Shown: positions 26,005 to 34,075 of the stretch, in pieces
How positions within the stretch are numbered: position 1 is the first letter of the stretch
Layout of the letters: each line of letters opens with the position of its first letter
Assembly (NCBI RefSeq): GCF_024158915.1
Contig: NZ_JAMZGF010000038.1
Span: 1 to 50,036 of the forward strand
Length of the DNA: 50,036 nucleotides
Source of the DNA: Chryseobacterium sp. S0630
GTDB lineage: Bacteria; Bacteroidota; Bacteroidia; Flavobacteriales; Weeksellaceae
Reading direction: 5' to 3'
Made by a program: the position numbers and the translations under genes
Notes under the pieces: model-generated
Seen by the model: only the letters and a program-made list of their open reading frames with translations
What the model was told of the DNA's origin: nothing
Database searches by the model: none

Positions 26005-28692
26005 TCAATACGTTTTTATAGTTTCCACGAAATTAATATCCGGGTTAAGGATTTCAAGAATAAGGCTTTTAACCGATTTCATAGCATCGTCAATATTTCC
26101 TTTATCGAACTGCAATGAAACCATTCCTTTCTTAGCGTCTGCAAAACTCCATATTCCTGTTTCAATCGGGAATCCCCAAAACTCAGGAAGGTGCTGAACA
26201 ACGTAATGATAAATACAAAGCTGAAGTGCCTGTTTTCTATCGCTGTTGTGAAAATATTCATCTACATTATCCTGATCAATTTTTACATTGAGATTTTTAA
26301 TCTTCGCTGTTTTATAATCAATAATTCTTAGAGTACCGTTCAGCTTATCAATCCGGTCAATGAATCCGAAGAAAGAAATTTTATCATTATCATCGAGAGG
26401 AAAATCTATATTTTCAAACCTTCTTTCAATATCAATGATCTCCAGTTTATTACCCTGTTTTATGAGCTCAAGATCATGATTCAGCACATTTTCAATTACC
26501 TTTTTAGCAATAGCCTTATGGATGTAATTCATTCCTTTTTCATAGAATTCCGGCTGATGCTTCAGTTTCTCAATAGCAATATTTATATATTCATCTACTG
26601 CTTTAACTGAATTCTTTAAATCACTTTCTTTTAAAACCTTACCCTTTAATACCTCATACACTTCTTGAAGTGAATAATGGACTAGATTTCCGTAATTTTT
26701 TATCGACAGTTCTTCTTCAATTTCATCTGTTTCCGAAGTATTTAAAATCTTGGAAAGGTAGAAATCAATCGGATTATAAAGATAACTCGTCAGATGGGAA
26801 GCTGATACTTTTTCCTTCCATTTTTGAAGACGATCCTGTACAATTTGGGTCTTGGAAATTTCTATCGGTTTGGTGGCAATAGGTTCGGAAGAATTTTCAA
26901 TAATGAGATGTTCGATGTCATGAGAACTCTCCATTTCGATCTGTGTAATGAAACGGCTCTTCTCGCCGGTATTCACTCCGGAACTTAAAGCATTGTACAG
27001 CAAATGTACATTCTTCGCATCCTGAATCAGCCTGTAAAAGTGATAGGCATAAATGCTGTCATTTTCCAGGAAAGTATGAAGATCAAAGAACCTTCGGATA
27101 TCAAAAGGAATATAGGTATTCTGGGAGTTTCCAAGGGGAAGTTTTCCTTCGTTTACGGAAAGCAGAATAACGTTTTCGAAATTCAAAAGACGCGTTTCCA
27201 ATAATCCCATGATCTGAAGTCCTCTCAGAGGCTCTCCCTGAAAATCAATACTCTCAGAATTGATATGCTGATTGATCAGAATTTCCAGCGTTTCCATTTT
27301 GATCTCAATGTTGTAGGGAGTCAGCTGGTTTTTGATGATCCTGAATGCATTTTCAAAGTGAGAGACATTCTCATACTGAATATCATCTATCTCAAGCCAT
27401 TTTACCTGCTGGCAGAACTCTATAAGCATATCCAGATAGCCATTGGTTCCTGTTGCTTTTTGAAGAAGGCCATAATAAGACAGACCACTAAGCAGTTCAT
27501 GTAAAAGCTTCCGAGAAATATAGACAATATTCCTCTCTTCTACTTTGGCTTTAAAATCATTGATAATCTGTTCATCTTCTACAGATTTGGGAAGTTCTTC
27601 CAAAATGGGAAAAACATCTCTGTAATAATAAGACAGTTTGTTTTTTTCCAATTGTTTCTGCAGGTAGAAAAGACGTTTCACAGCATTGGAGAAAGATAAG
27701 TTTTTCAACGGAAATCCCATTGTAATATTCAAATTATCAACACCATGCATCACATCAAGACTGGCAGGAAGAAGGTTTTCATCCAGCAGCACTACCGCAG
27801 TATTGGAGTAAGTTTTATTATTGATCTCTTTAAAGATCTCAGGCAGTACTTTGGTCTGGGTTACATTTCCGGACACTTCGTATACCTTAATTTTTTTAGG
27901 TTGATTAAAATCGTCTTCTATCCATTGGAAAGCTCTGTTATCATCAAATTCTTTCCATGTTTTATGATTTCTAAGGAATTTTCCGGCTTCCTGTCTCTCA
28001 TCATCGAAATAATAACGGTCTGCCTGAAAGAAGCACTGCGCTTTATTCCACTGCAAAAGGCTTCTTACAAGCTTTTCTTCTACGGGAGTAAAGGCATTGA
28101 AACCACAAAAAACAAATTCTTCTTTGGTATTTTTTGCAAAATCGGCAATCCTGGCTTTAGCCGCCTCGTGAATCATTCCGGAAGTTGCCCAGTTTCTCTC
28201 CTGCAATCTTTCTTTTAGAACAGGGAGAAAAACGCTCATATTCTGCCAGAAATTAAGAAACTTTTTTCGTGGAACATCGTCATCCTCTCCAAGGTCCTGA
28301 GCCCATTCTTTGATCCTTTCCTCATCAAACATATACTGCAGAACTGCCTGATCGCTATCTGAGAATTTGAGAATATCATCCCAATCCTTCTGTAAGGTGG
28401 GAAACCACTTCAGAAAATCGGAAAAATCATCTCTTGGGATAAGATTCAGGCTTCGGTACACATCAAAAGAGAAAAGCCACAACGGAATCCCCTGAATGGT
28501 CTGATGATCCGCTATTTTATTGATAAGTTCCTCAATCGTAAAAAAATTGGGAAGAAACCCTGAATAGTTATTTTCCTCCAGAATCTGTCTGATAAACACA
28601 ATGGGACGTTTTCCGGGCAGAATGATATTAAACGCAGAAAGGTCAGTGTTTTGTGCTAGCAGTTCGTGGATGATCTTATTGAGGAATTTCAA
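26005..28692 (-). CDS. AddB-like PD-(D/E)XK nuclease/helicase-fold protein
   Basis: An 895-residue protein with a C-terminal PD-(D/E)XK nuclease domain: GFIDRIDKL (about residue 770) and IIDYKTAK (about 790) supply the catalytic Asp and Asp-x-Lys. The long N-terminal part resembles the inactivated helicase fold of AddB/RexB proteins. AddB works with an AddA helicase in double-strand break processing; no AddA is in the window. The four cysteines of an iron-sulphur-containing AddB are not evident. The start codon overlaps the DUF922 stop as ATGA, so it is coupled to a secreted protease-like gene, an unexpected pairing. Confidence 0.85.
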   Translation of the reverse strand: MKFLNKIIHELLAQNTDLSAFNIILPGKRPIVFIRQILEENNYSGFLPNFFTIEELINKIADHQTIQGIPLWLFSFDVYRSLNLIPRDDFSDFLKWFPTLQKDWDDILKFSDSDQAVLQYMFDEERIKEWAQDLGEDDDVPRKKFLNFWQNMSVFLPVLKERLQERNWATSGMIHEAAKARIADFAKNTKEEFVFCGFNAFTPVEEKLVRSLLQWNKAQCFFQADRYYFDDERQEAGKFLRNHKTWKEFDDNRAFQWIEDDFNQPKKIKVYEVSGNVTQTKVLPEIFKEINNKTYSNTAVVLLDENLLPASLDVMHGVDNLNITMGFPLKNLSFSNAVKRLFYLQKQLEKNKLSYYYRDVFPILEELPKSVEDEQIINDFKAKVEERNIVYISRKLLHELLSGLSYYGLLQKATGTNGYLDMLIEFCQQVKWLEIDDIQYENVSHFENAFRIIKNQLTPYNIEIKMETLEILINQHINSESIDFQGEPLRGLQIMGLLETRLLNFENVILLSVNEGKLPLGNSQNTYIPFDIRRFFDLHTFLENDSIYAYHFYRLIQDAKNVHLLYNALSSGVNTGEKSRFITQIEMESSHDIEHLIIENSSEPIATKPIEISKTQIVQDRLQKWKEKVSASHLTSYLYNPIDFYLSKILNTSETDEIEEELSIKNYGNLVHYSLQEVYEVLKGKVLKESDLKNSVKAVDEYINIAIEKLKHQPEFYEKGMNYIHKAIAKKVIENVLNHDLELIKQGNKLEIIDIERRFENIDFPLDDNDKISFFGFIDRIDKLNGTLRIIDYKTAKIKNLNVKIDQDNVDEYFHNSDRKQALQLCIYHYVVQHLPEFWGFPIETGIWSFADAKKGMVSLQFDKGNIDDAMKSVKSLILEILNPDINFVETIKTY

Positions 28693-29225
28693 AGGGTTTG
28701 GTAGCTTTTTAAGTTGTCTAGTTGTTCAGAAATCAACTGATTATATTCGGTTTGTTTTTCTTTATCGATTCCATGACGGGTTTCGCTGTCATAGGCCATC
28801 TGGAAGTTTTTATAATCAATAGCTATTCCGTCATAAATGGTTTTGAAATACTTATTATAATCTCCGGAATTTTTAATTTTTTCAGCAACAGCTTTTCTGA
28901 ATTTTCTCACAAATAATTCTGCAATATCAAAATGCTTTTGCTCATGAAGAAGAATATAATCATCCATTCTTTTAGCATCTTTCCAGGATTTATCTTCATG
29001 AAACAGGGTTTTGATGGTAATCGTAACCGGTGCTTTTGGATCGGAAGATTTTTCAGAATAAAATTCCCAGCCACAATGGGTGTAAGCCACTACATCAGGA
29101 TTCTTTTTCTTGCTAACCGGGCTTTTAAAGTTATCCCACGTTAATTTTTTGCCTTCTTCCCAGATAATTTTCTGTCCGGATACAGCCTGCACTGCCAATA
29201 AACATAATACAAAAGTCAATCTCAT
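28689..29225 (-). CDS. DUF922-type secreted zinc protease-like protein
   Basis: A 178-residue protein with a signal peptide (about residues 1-17, ending VSGQ) and a metalloprotease-type HExxH motif in LLHEQKHFDIAELFVRK near residue 93. This pattern, preceded by the WDNFK motif near 30, fits DUF922, predicted secreted zinc-dependent proteases. A peptidase activity is likely but unproven for the family. It overlaps the upstream lipoprotein stop by one base (TAATG) and the downstream AddB-like start by four (ATGA), forming a tight three-gene unit. Confidence 0.75.
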   Translation of the reverse strand: MRLTFVLCLLAVQAVSGQKIIWEEGKKLTWDNFKSPVSKKKNPDVVAYTHCGWEFYSEKSSDPKAPVTITIKTLFHEDKSWKDAKRMDDYILLHEQKHFDIAELFVRKFRKAVAEKIKNSGDYNKYFKTIYDGIAIDYKNFQMAYDSETRHGIDKEKQTEYNQLISEQLDNLKSYQTL

Positions 29226-29629
29226 TATTCCACTACAATTGTTTTCGTGATCCAGTTATTTCCTCCATTCCAGAATTTAAAAGTATAAGTACCTTTTCTT
29301 TGAGGACTGAAGTTTATTTGATTCGCTCCCACGTAATTCCCTTGTGTACAAGGTCCGTTGGTAATATATTTATAGGAAGTAACCGTTCTTTCCAGATTGG
29401 TATTGTAAACATAATCATATCCGTAAAAACCCTCACAATGAGACGGATATGTGGAATAAGTTTTAATGCTCTGTATTGCAAAAACATCCATGGTATCATT
29501 GACAATTTTTACACTGTCTATTTTGATTTTACCAATAGATTCAATGGTATGATAATCATCATCATCACACGAAACCAGAAGCACGCCCAACACGAATACT
29601 GAAAATCCAATATTTAAAAGTTTTTTCAT
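29225..29629 (-). CDS. Small lipoprotein with acidic N-terminus
   Basis: A 134-residue protein of unknown function. The start at 29629 is chosen because it gives a proper signal, MKKLLNIGFSVFVLGVLLVSC; an upstream ATG at 29656 would add nine residues without a role. Lipidation is expected at Cys21, followed directly by four Asp (CDDDDYHT). Acidic residues at this position form the lipoprotein export signal in Capnocytophaga and Flavobacterium, so the protein is probably surface-exposed. The mature part is beta-rich with a possible disulphide (CEGFYGYDY and GPCTQGNY). It is first in an operon with the DUF922 and AddB-like genes. Confidence 0.7.
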   Translation of the reverse strand: MKKLLNIGFSVFVLGVLLVSCDDDDYHTIESIGKIKIDSVKIVNDTMDVFAIQSIKTYSTYPSHCEGFYGYDYVYNTNLERTVTSYKYITNGPCTQGNYVGANQINFSPQRKGTYTFKFWNGGNNWITKTIVVE

Positions 29630-29691
29630 AACCTTTACTTTTCTGATTATTAACAAATATTAGCAAAAATTATTCCTTATTCACATAAAAA

Positions 29692-30327
29692 TCAGGAATT
29701 AAAATTACCTTTTGATACATAAACTACTTTCTTCGTATCAAAAAATTCTTCATCAAAATAGTGTTTAAGATTGAAAATTTCACATTTAAGTCCGGCAAGT
29801 TCTTCAGCAAGATCACCGCCTTTCAAATATAAAATTCCGTTATGTTTAGGGTTAAACTGTTCTTTTTCAAATTTCCCTTTCAGCCATCTTAAAAATTCCG
29901 GCATTTGAGTTACCGCTCTACTGACTACAAAGTGGAATTTTTCTTTAAGCTTTTCTGCTCTTCCATGGATAGCCGTTACATTAGTAAGTCCTACTCCATC
30001 TGCAACAGCCTGTACCACACTGATTTTCTTACCAATAGAATCAATCAGCGTAAATTCTGTTTCAGGAAAAAGGATCGCCAGAGGAATACCTGGAAAACCA
30101 CCTCCGGTTCCGATATCCAAAACTTTGGTTCCCGGTGCAAATTCCATCACTTTTGCAATTCCCAACGAGTGCAGAATATGCTTTTCATACAGTGATTCCA
30201 TATCTTTTCTGGAAATTACATTGATCTTTTCATTCCATTCATTGTACAGACTTTCCAGTTTTGAGAACTGTTCTTTCTGTTTTTCAGTAAGATCCGGGAA
30301 ATATTTTAATAGTAACGATGCAGACAT
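29692..30327 (-). CDS. rsmG: 16S rRNA (guanine-527-N7)-methyltransferase RsmG
   Basis: An S-adenosylmethionine-dependent methyltransferase that modifies G527 of 16S rRNA; loss gives low-level streptomycin resistance in other bacteria. The SAM-binding motif VLDIGTGGGFPGIPLAI (about 70-86) is the RsmG signature, and FHFVVSRAVTQMPEFL further on is also typical. The start at 30327 gives 211 residues, the usual length; an upstream ATG (30348) would add seven residues and overlap the promoter. A well-formed promoter lies just upstream. Confidence 0.93.
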   Translation of the reverse strand: MSASLLLKYFPDLTEKQKEQFSKLESLYNEWNEKINVISRKDMESLYEKHILHSLGIAKVMEFAPGTKVLDIGTGGGFPGIPLAILFPETEFTLIDSIGKKISVVQAVADGVGLTNVTAIHGRAEKLKEKFHFVVSRAVTQMPEFLRWLKGKFEKEQFNPKHNGILYLKGGDLAEELAGLKCEIFNLKHYFDEEFFDTKKVVYVSKGNFNS

Positions 30328-30345
30328 GTGAATTATTATAAACCG

Positions 30346-30377
30346 CAAAAATAAGTTTTATTTCTCTTGTATTCAAA
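30346..30377 (-). promoter_or_regulatory. rsmG promoter (-33 and -7 elements)
   Basis: On the minus strand TTTG (30377-30374), a 20-base spacer and TATTTTTG (30353-30346) match the Bacteroidetes consensus TTTG, 19-21 bases, TAnnTTTG exactly. The -7 element ends 18 bases before the rsmG start. Confidence 0.75.
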
Positions 30378-30425
30378 TCTACTTTTCCTGATCCGGCAGT
30401 AAATTCTGGTTTTCAGCAAAATCCA

Positions 30426-31763
30426 TCACTTTGCAATTCCTGGTATGACAGGGACACTCAGGTTTCCTGACGGGCTCACGCTCTGTACTGCAAAAATATA
30501 ATTGTCTTTCGAAAGCGGAATCTTCATAGAAAGTTCAGTGGTGAATATTTTTTTCTGCCATACCGGACTGTCTGTTTCCCTTGCCAGCACATAATATCCT
30601 GCCGGAATTCCGGATTTTGGTTTTTCCCAATGTAAAGTTGTTGAATTTGTCAGCTCTTTCACATCCATTTCCACTTTCTCAGGTTTCGAGGTAGATTTTG
30701 CAAGGCTTGCCAATACGGCAACATTGGCAGCGACATTCTTTTTCAGATATTTAAAATCTATAAACTCAGGAAGATCACCATATTGCCTATTGTTTTCACT
30801 TCTTATGTCCTGATGCTGATGATCGTAGTTTTCATAATATTCCGTCAGTCTTACAGAAGGAAATCCGTTATTCACAAAGCTGGTGTGATCTCCTCCACGC
30901 AAAAATCTGTCATTCCTATAGATCAGTTTAATTTCCAATCCTTTCACATATTGTTCTGTAATTTCTTTGATATAACGAGCCAGCTGCCTGGATTCACTAT
31001 CGTTTTCAAAACCCAGATTCCTGATTGTCATTGCTTTTTTATCCAGATCTTTGTATGGCAGACCTTCGCTGAAAACACGAAGTATACGGGTGTTGATCTC
31101 TCCTGTTTCTCCTGCTTTGGGGTTACCGATCATATCATTATTCAAAACAGCTTCCAGTTGCCCATTTTCTCTTTTAATTTTCTCGGCCAATTGTTTAGAA
31201 CCTAACAAAGATTGTTCTTCTCCCGAAAAGGCCACAAAAATAATAGATGCCGGAAATGAAGATTTGCTCAGTATTCTGGCAGATTCTATCACAGCACTTA
31301 CTCCACTCCCATCATCATTGGCACCAGGCGCTTTGGAAGTTCTGTTCATCACATCGCTCACTCTTGAGTCAAGATGCCCTCCGATCAGGAAAATTCTTTT
31401 ATCATTCGGATCTGTTCCTTTCAGAAAGGCAACAGCATTTCCAAGATTTACTATTTTATCAATTCTTTTTCCATCCGGCTGAATATCTTCCTGTTGTAGA
31501 TACACCTCCATTCTTCCACCCGAATTTTTAGCATAATCTTTGAATTTCCTGATCACCCAGTTTCTTGCGGCACCTATTCCGTGCTTAGAATCATCTATCG
31601 AACTCAAGGTATGCCGGGTTTCAAAACTTACCAACTTTCCGATATATGATTTTAATGAATCTTCATTCACCTGCGAGACATATTTTTTCACTTCATCATC
31701 TTTTGAGTGCTTCTGGGAAAAAACAGTACACGAAATAAGTAATAAAAAAACGGAATATTTCAT
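30426..31763 (-). CDS. Secreted M28-family zinc peptidase with C-terminal Fn3-like domain
   Basis: A 445-residue secreted aminopeptidase-type enzyme. It has a signal peptide (about 1-16, ending TVFSQ), then the M28 metal site: GGHLDS (His ligand), GANDDGSG (bridging Asp), FSGEEQSLLGS (catalytic Glu and Glu ligand), a downstream Asp and a C-terminal His in GGDHTSF. All expected ligands are present. The last 85 or so residues (TNSTTLHWEKPKSGIPAGYY) resemble a fibronectin-III-like beta domain. It is not closely similar to the three M28 genes at the right end of the window. It is single, between rsmG and the GLPGLI gene. Confidence 0.88.
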   Translation of the reverse strand: MKYSVFLLLISCTVFSQKHSKDDEVKKYVSQVNEDSLKSYIGKLVSFETRHTLSSIDDSKHGIGAARNWVIRKFKDYAKNSGGRMEVYLQQEDIQPDGKRIDKIVNLGNAVAFLKGTDPNDKRIFLIGGHLDSRVSDVMNRTSKAPGANDDGSGVSAVIESARILSKSSFPASIIFVAFSGEEQSLLGSKQLAEKIKRENGQLEAVLNNDMIGNPKAGETGEINTRILRVFSEGLPYKDLDKKAMTIRNLGFENDSESRQLARYIKEITEQYVKGLEIKLIYRNDRFLRGGDHTSFVNNGFPSVRLTEYYENYDHQHQDIRSENNRQYGDLPEFIDFKYLKKNVAANVAVLASLAKSTSKPEKVEMDVKELTNSTTLHWEKPKSGIPAGYYVLARETDSPVWQKKIFTTELSMKIPLSKDNYIFAVQSVSPSGNLSVPVIPGIAK

Positions 31764-31832
31764 AGGGCAGATCTTAGATTGTTAAAGATACAAAACCCTA
31801 CACAGCAAAATCATTTCTTATCAGAATTTATT

Positions 31833-32669
31833 TTAATCTCTTTCAATAGGATTAGTGCCCATTTTTAGCATTTCTGCAATAACATCATCCATTTTTGCTC
31901 CGTATTTTTTGAGCTTATTGATATCCAGCTGAGCAACATAACCATCTTTCAGCTGCATTTCCATCGTCCCGCTTTTGGAATCCATATTCATCGCTGCAAT
32001 GTCTTCCGCCGGATTAAAAGTATAATTCTTAATAAGCTTTCTATATTCTTCACCATTCATCTGCTTATTATTTTTGGGTACAAGCGCTGTGACTGCTTTA
32101 ATTTTCTTAATCTGAACCAATTCGAAAACGTGATCATTGTCCCCGTCCTTAATGGCAACAACAAGTCCCGGAAGACCACTGAATTTGTATGGGCCATCGC
32201 TTACGGGAAAATCCTTGCTAAACCATGCTTCCCATGTTCGGCCTTTATAATCTGCAACCGCTTTCTGGCAATTCAGATCGTTGATCTTTTTAAACTCATT
32301 TTCAATTTTCCATTTTGGGATTTCCTGATCTATAGTTACCAGACTTACACTTTTGTATTTATCATATAGGTTTATCGTCTTTTGGGAATAGTTTTTCTCA
32401 ATAATATAGCTCAGGTTACGGTCATAATTTTTGCCTTTCAACAATGCAGAGTAGTTTTTGTCTACCCGATACACTGAATCTCTTTCATATTTAACGGCAT
32501 TAGTGAAATAGGATTTCTTCCCATCCGTATCCAGGTTCATATAATTGATTACTACAGAATCCTTTTTTTCAATAGTCGGTTTCATCTTATATTCATAAAC
32601 AAAACGGTAATTCTGTGCATATAAAAGTGGCACGGATAACAAAAACATTGCTTTGAATATCTTCTTCAT
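31833..32669 (-). CDS. GLPGLI family protein
   Basis: A 278-residue secreted protein of unknown function belonging to the Bacteroidetes GLPGLI family, named after the motif seen here as SGLPGLVVAI about two-thirds along. The start at 32669 gives a clean signal peptide (MKKIFKAMFLLSVPLLYAQ); an upstream in-frame ATG at 32720 would place 17 charged and hydrophobic residues before it and is rejected. The N-terminal YRFVYEYKMKPT and the segment WEAWFSKDFPVSDGPYKF are also family-typical. No catalytic motif is recognised. It is single and divergent from the aminotransferase gene. Confidence 0.85.
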   Translation of the reverse strand: MKKIFKAMFLLSVPLLYAQNYRFVYEYKMKPTIEKKDSVVINYMNLDTDGKKSYFTNAVKYERDSVYRVDKNYSALLKGKNYDRNLSYIIEKNYSQKTINLYDKYKSVSLVTIDQEIPKWKIENEFKKINDLNCQKAVADYKGRTWEAWFSKDFPVSDGPYKFSGLPGLVVAIKDGDNDHVFELVQIKKIKAVTALVPKNNKQMNGEEYRKLIKNYTFNPAEDIAAMNMDSKSGTMEMQLKDGYVAQLDINKLKKYGAKMDDVIAEMLKMGTNPIERD

Positions 32670-32820
32670 GGAAATAAGTTTTTTGGCTAAAATAAGATTA
32701 AAATCAGTCCCATACATCAAAAGAAAAGATTTTTATAATCTAAAAGAAGATTTGACTAAAACCTGACAAAAATCTTTAAAGTACCCTTACTTTTATTACC
32801 TCCACAAGACGTTTTTATTA

Positions 32821-32828
32821 TATATTTG
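32821..32828 (+). promoter_or_regulatory. -7 element of the aminotransferase gene
   Basis: TATATTTG matches TAnnTTTG exactly and ends 20 bases before the start codon. No convincing -33 TTTG is seen at the expected distance. Confidence 0.5.
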
Positions 32829-32848
32829 TTAAAATTCAAAAAAATACA

Positions 32849-34042
32849 ATGGATAAACTTTCAGATAGAGTAAAAAGATTAGGATACTCCCAGACATTTG
32901 TAATGTCTAACAAAGCCAGAGAAATGAAAGCCAGCGGAATAGATGTGATTAGCTTAACTCTTGGCGAACCGGATTTCGATGTTCCGGACAACATCAAACA
33001 GGCAGCATTCGATGCCATCAATCAAAATTACAGCCACTATTCTCCTGTTCCAGGATTTCTGGAATTGCGTGAGGCTATTGCATATAAATTAAAAAGAGAT
33101 AATAATCTGGAATACAAACCTACTCAGATTTGTGTTTCCAATGGAGCGAAGCAGGCTATTATCAATGTTCTGGCTGCTATTATCAATGATGGTGATGAAG
33201 TTCTGCTTCCTGCACCATATTGGGTAAGCTATGATGAAATGGTAAAAATGATGGGCGGAACTTCTGTAATGCTTCCTACGTCGTATGTTACCGATTTCAA
33301 AGTGACTGCAGAACAACTTGAAGAAGCTATTACTGAAAAAACTAAAGCTGTCCTTTTCAGTTCTCCGTGCAACCCTTCAGGAGGATATTATACTTATGAT
33401 GAATTAAAATCGATTGCCAAAGTAATTGCTAAATATCCTCAGATAACGATAATTTCTGATGAGATTTATGAATATATCAATTACGAAACCAACACCACTT
33501 CCATTGCTCAGTTCCCGGAAGTGTATGAACAGACTGCGGTAATCAATGGTATGTCAAAAGCATTTGCTATGACTGGATGGAGAATCGGGTATTCAGCATG
33601 TCCGGAATGGCTGGCAAAAGCTTGCGAAAAAGTACAGGGACAGATGACCAGCGGCGCTAATACGGTAGCACAGAGAGCTTCTATTGTTGCCCTGAAAACA
33701 GATCCTTCCGAATACAGATACATGATTGATGCTTTCAAAAAAAGAAGAGATCTTGTCTATGAACTGATCAAAGAAATCCCAGGATTCAAAGTGGTCCTTC
33801 CAAAGGCTGCCTTCTACTTCTTCCCGGATATTTCGTACTATATTGGAAAAACCCTTGATGGAACAGAAATTAAAAACTCTGACGACTTTGCCATGTTCCT
33901 TCTGGAAAATGCTCATGTGGGATGTGTAGGCGGATTCTCTTTTGGAAGCCCGGAATGTATCAGATTCTCTTATGCCGCTTCTGAGGAAGATTTAAGAGAA
34001 GCTATGAAAAGAATCAAAAACTTATTGGAAAAATTCAATTAA
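32849..34042 (+). CDS. Class I PLP-dependent aminotransferase (aspartate aminotransferase type)
   Basis: A 397-residue cytosolic enzyme that most likely transfers the amino group between aspartate and 2-oxoglutarate. SLTLGEPDFDVP (36-47) and SNGAKQAI (98-105) are typical of the AspB-type subgroup. SKAFAMTGWRIGY (about 236-248) holds the PLP-binding Lys and its phosphate-contacting Arg, and the C-terminal IRFSYAAS carries the substrate carboxylate Arg. Exact amino-acid specificity is not fixed by these motifs. The M16 peptidase gene starts 33 bases later and is likely cotranscribed. Confidence 0.9.
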   Translation: MDKLSDRVKRLGYSQTFVMSNKAREMKASGIDVISLTLGEPDFDVPDNIKQAAFDAINQNYSHYSPVPGFLELREAIAYKLKRDNNLEYKPTQICVSNGAKQAIINVLAAIINDGDEVLLPAPYWVSYDEMVKMMGGTSVMLPTSYVTDFKVTAEQLEEAITEKTKAVLFSSPCNPSGGYYTYDELKSIAKVIAKYPQITIISDEIYEYINYETNTTSIAQFPEVYEQTAVINGMSKAFAMTGWRIGYSACPEWLAKACEKVQGQMTSGANTVAQRASIVALKTDPSEYRYMIDAFKKRRDLVYELIKEIPGFKVVLPKAAFYFFPDISYYIGKTLDGTEIKNSDDFAMFLLENAHVGCVGGFSFGSPECIRFSYAASEEDLREAMKRIKNLLEKFN

Positions 34043-34075
34043 CAAATTAATAACCCAAAATAAAACACGACAGCA

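Noticed and set aside
27745..28218. 157-codon + strand frame inside the AddB-like gene
   Set aside because: It is antisense to a continuous 895-residue protein and has no recognisable features.
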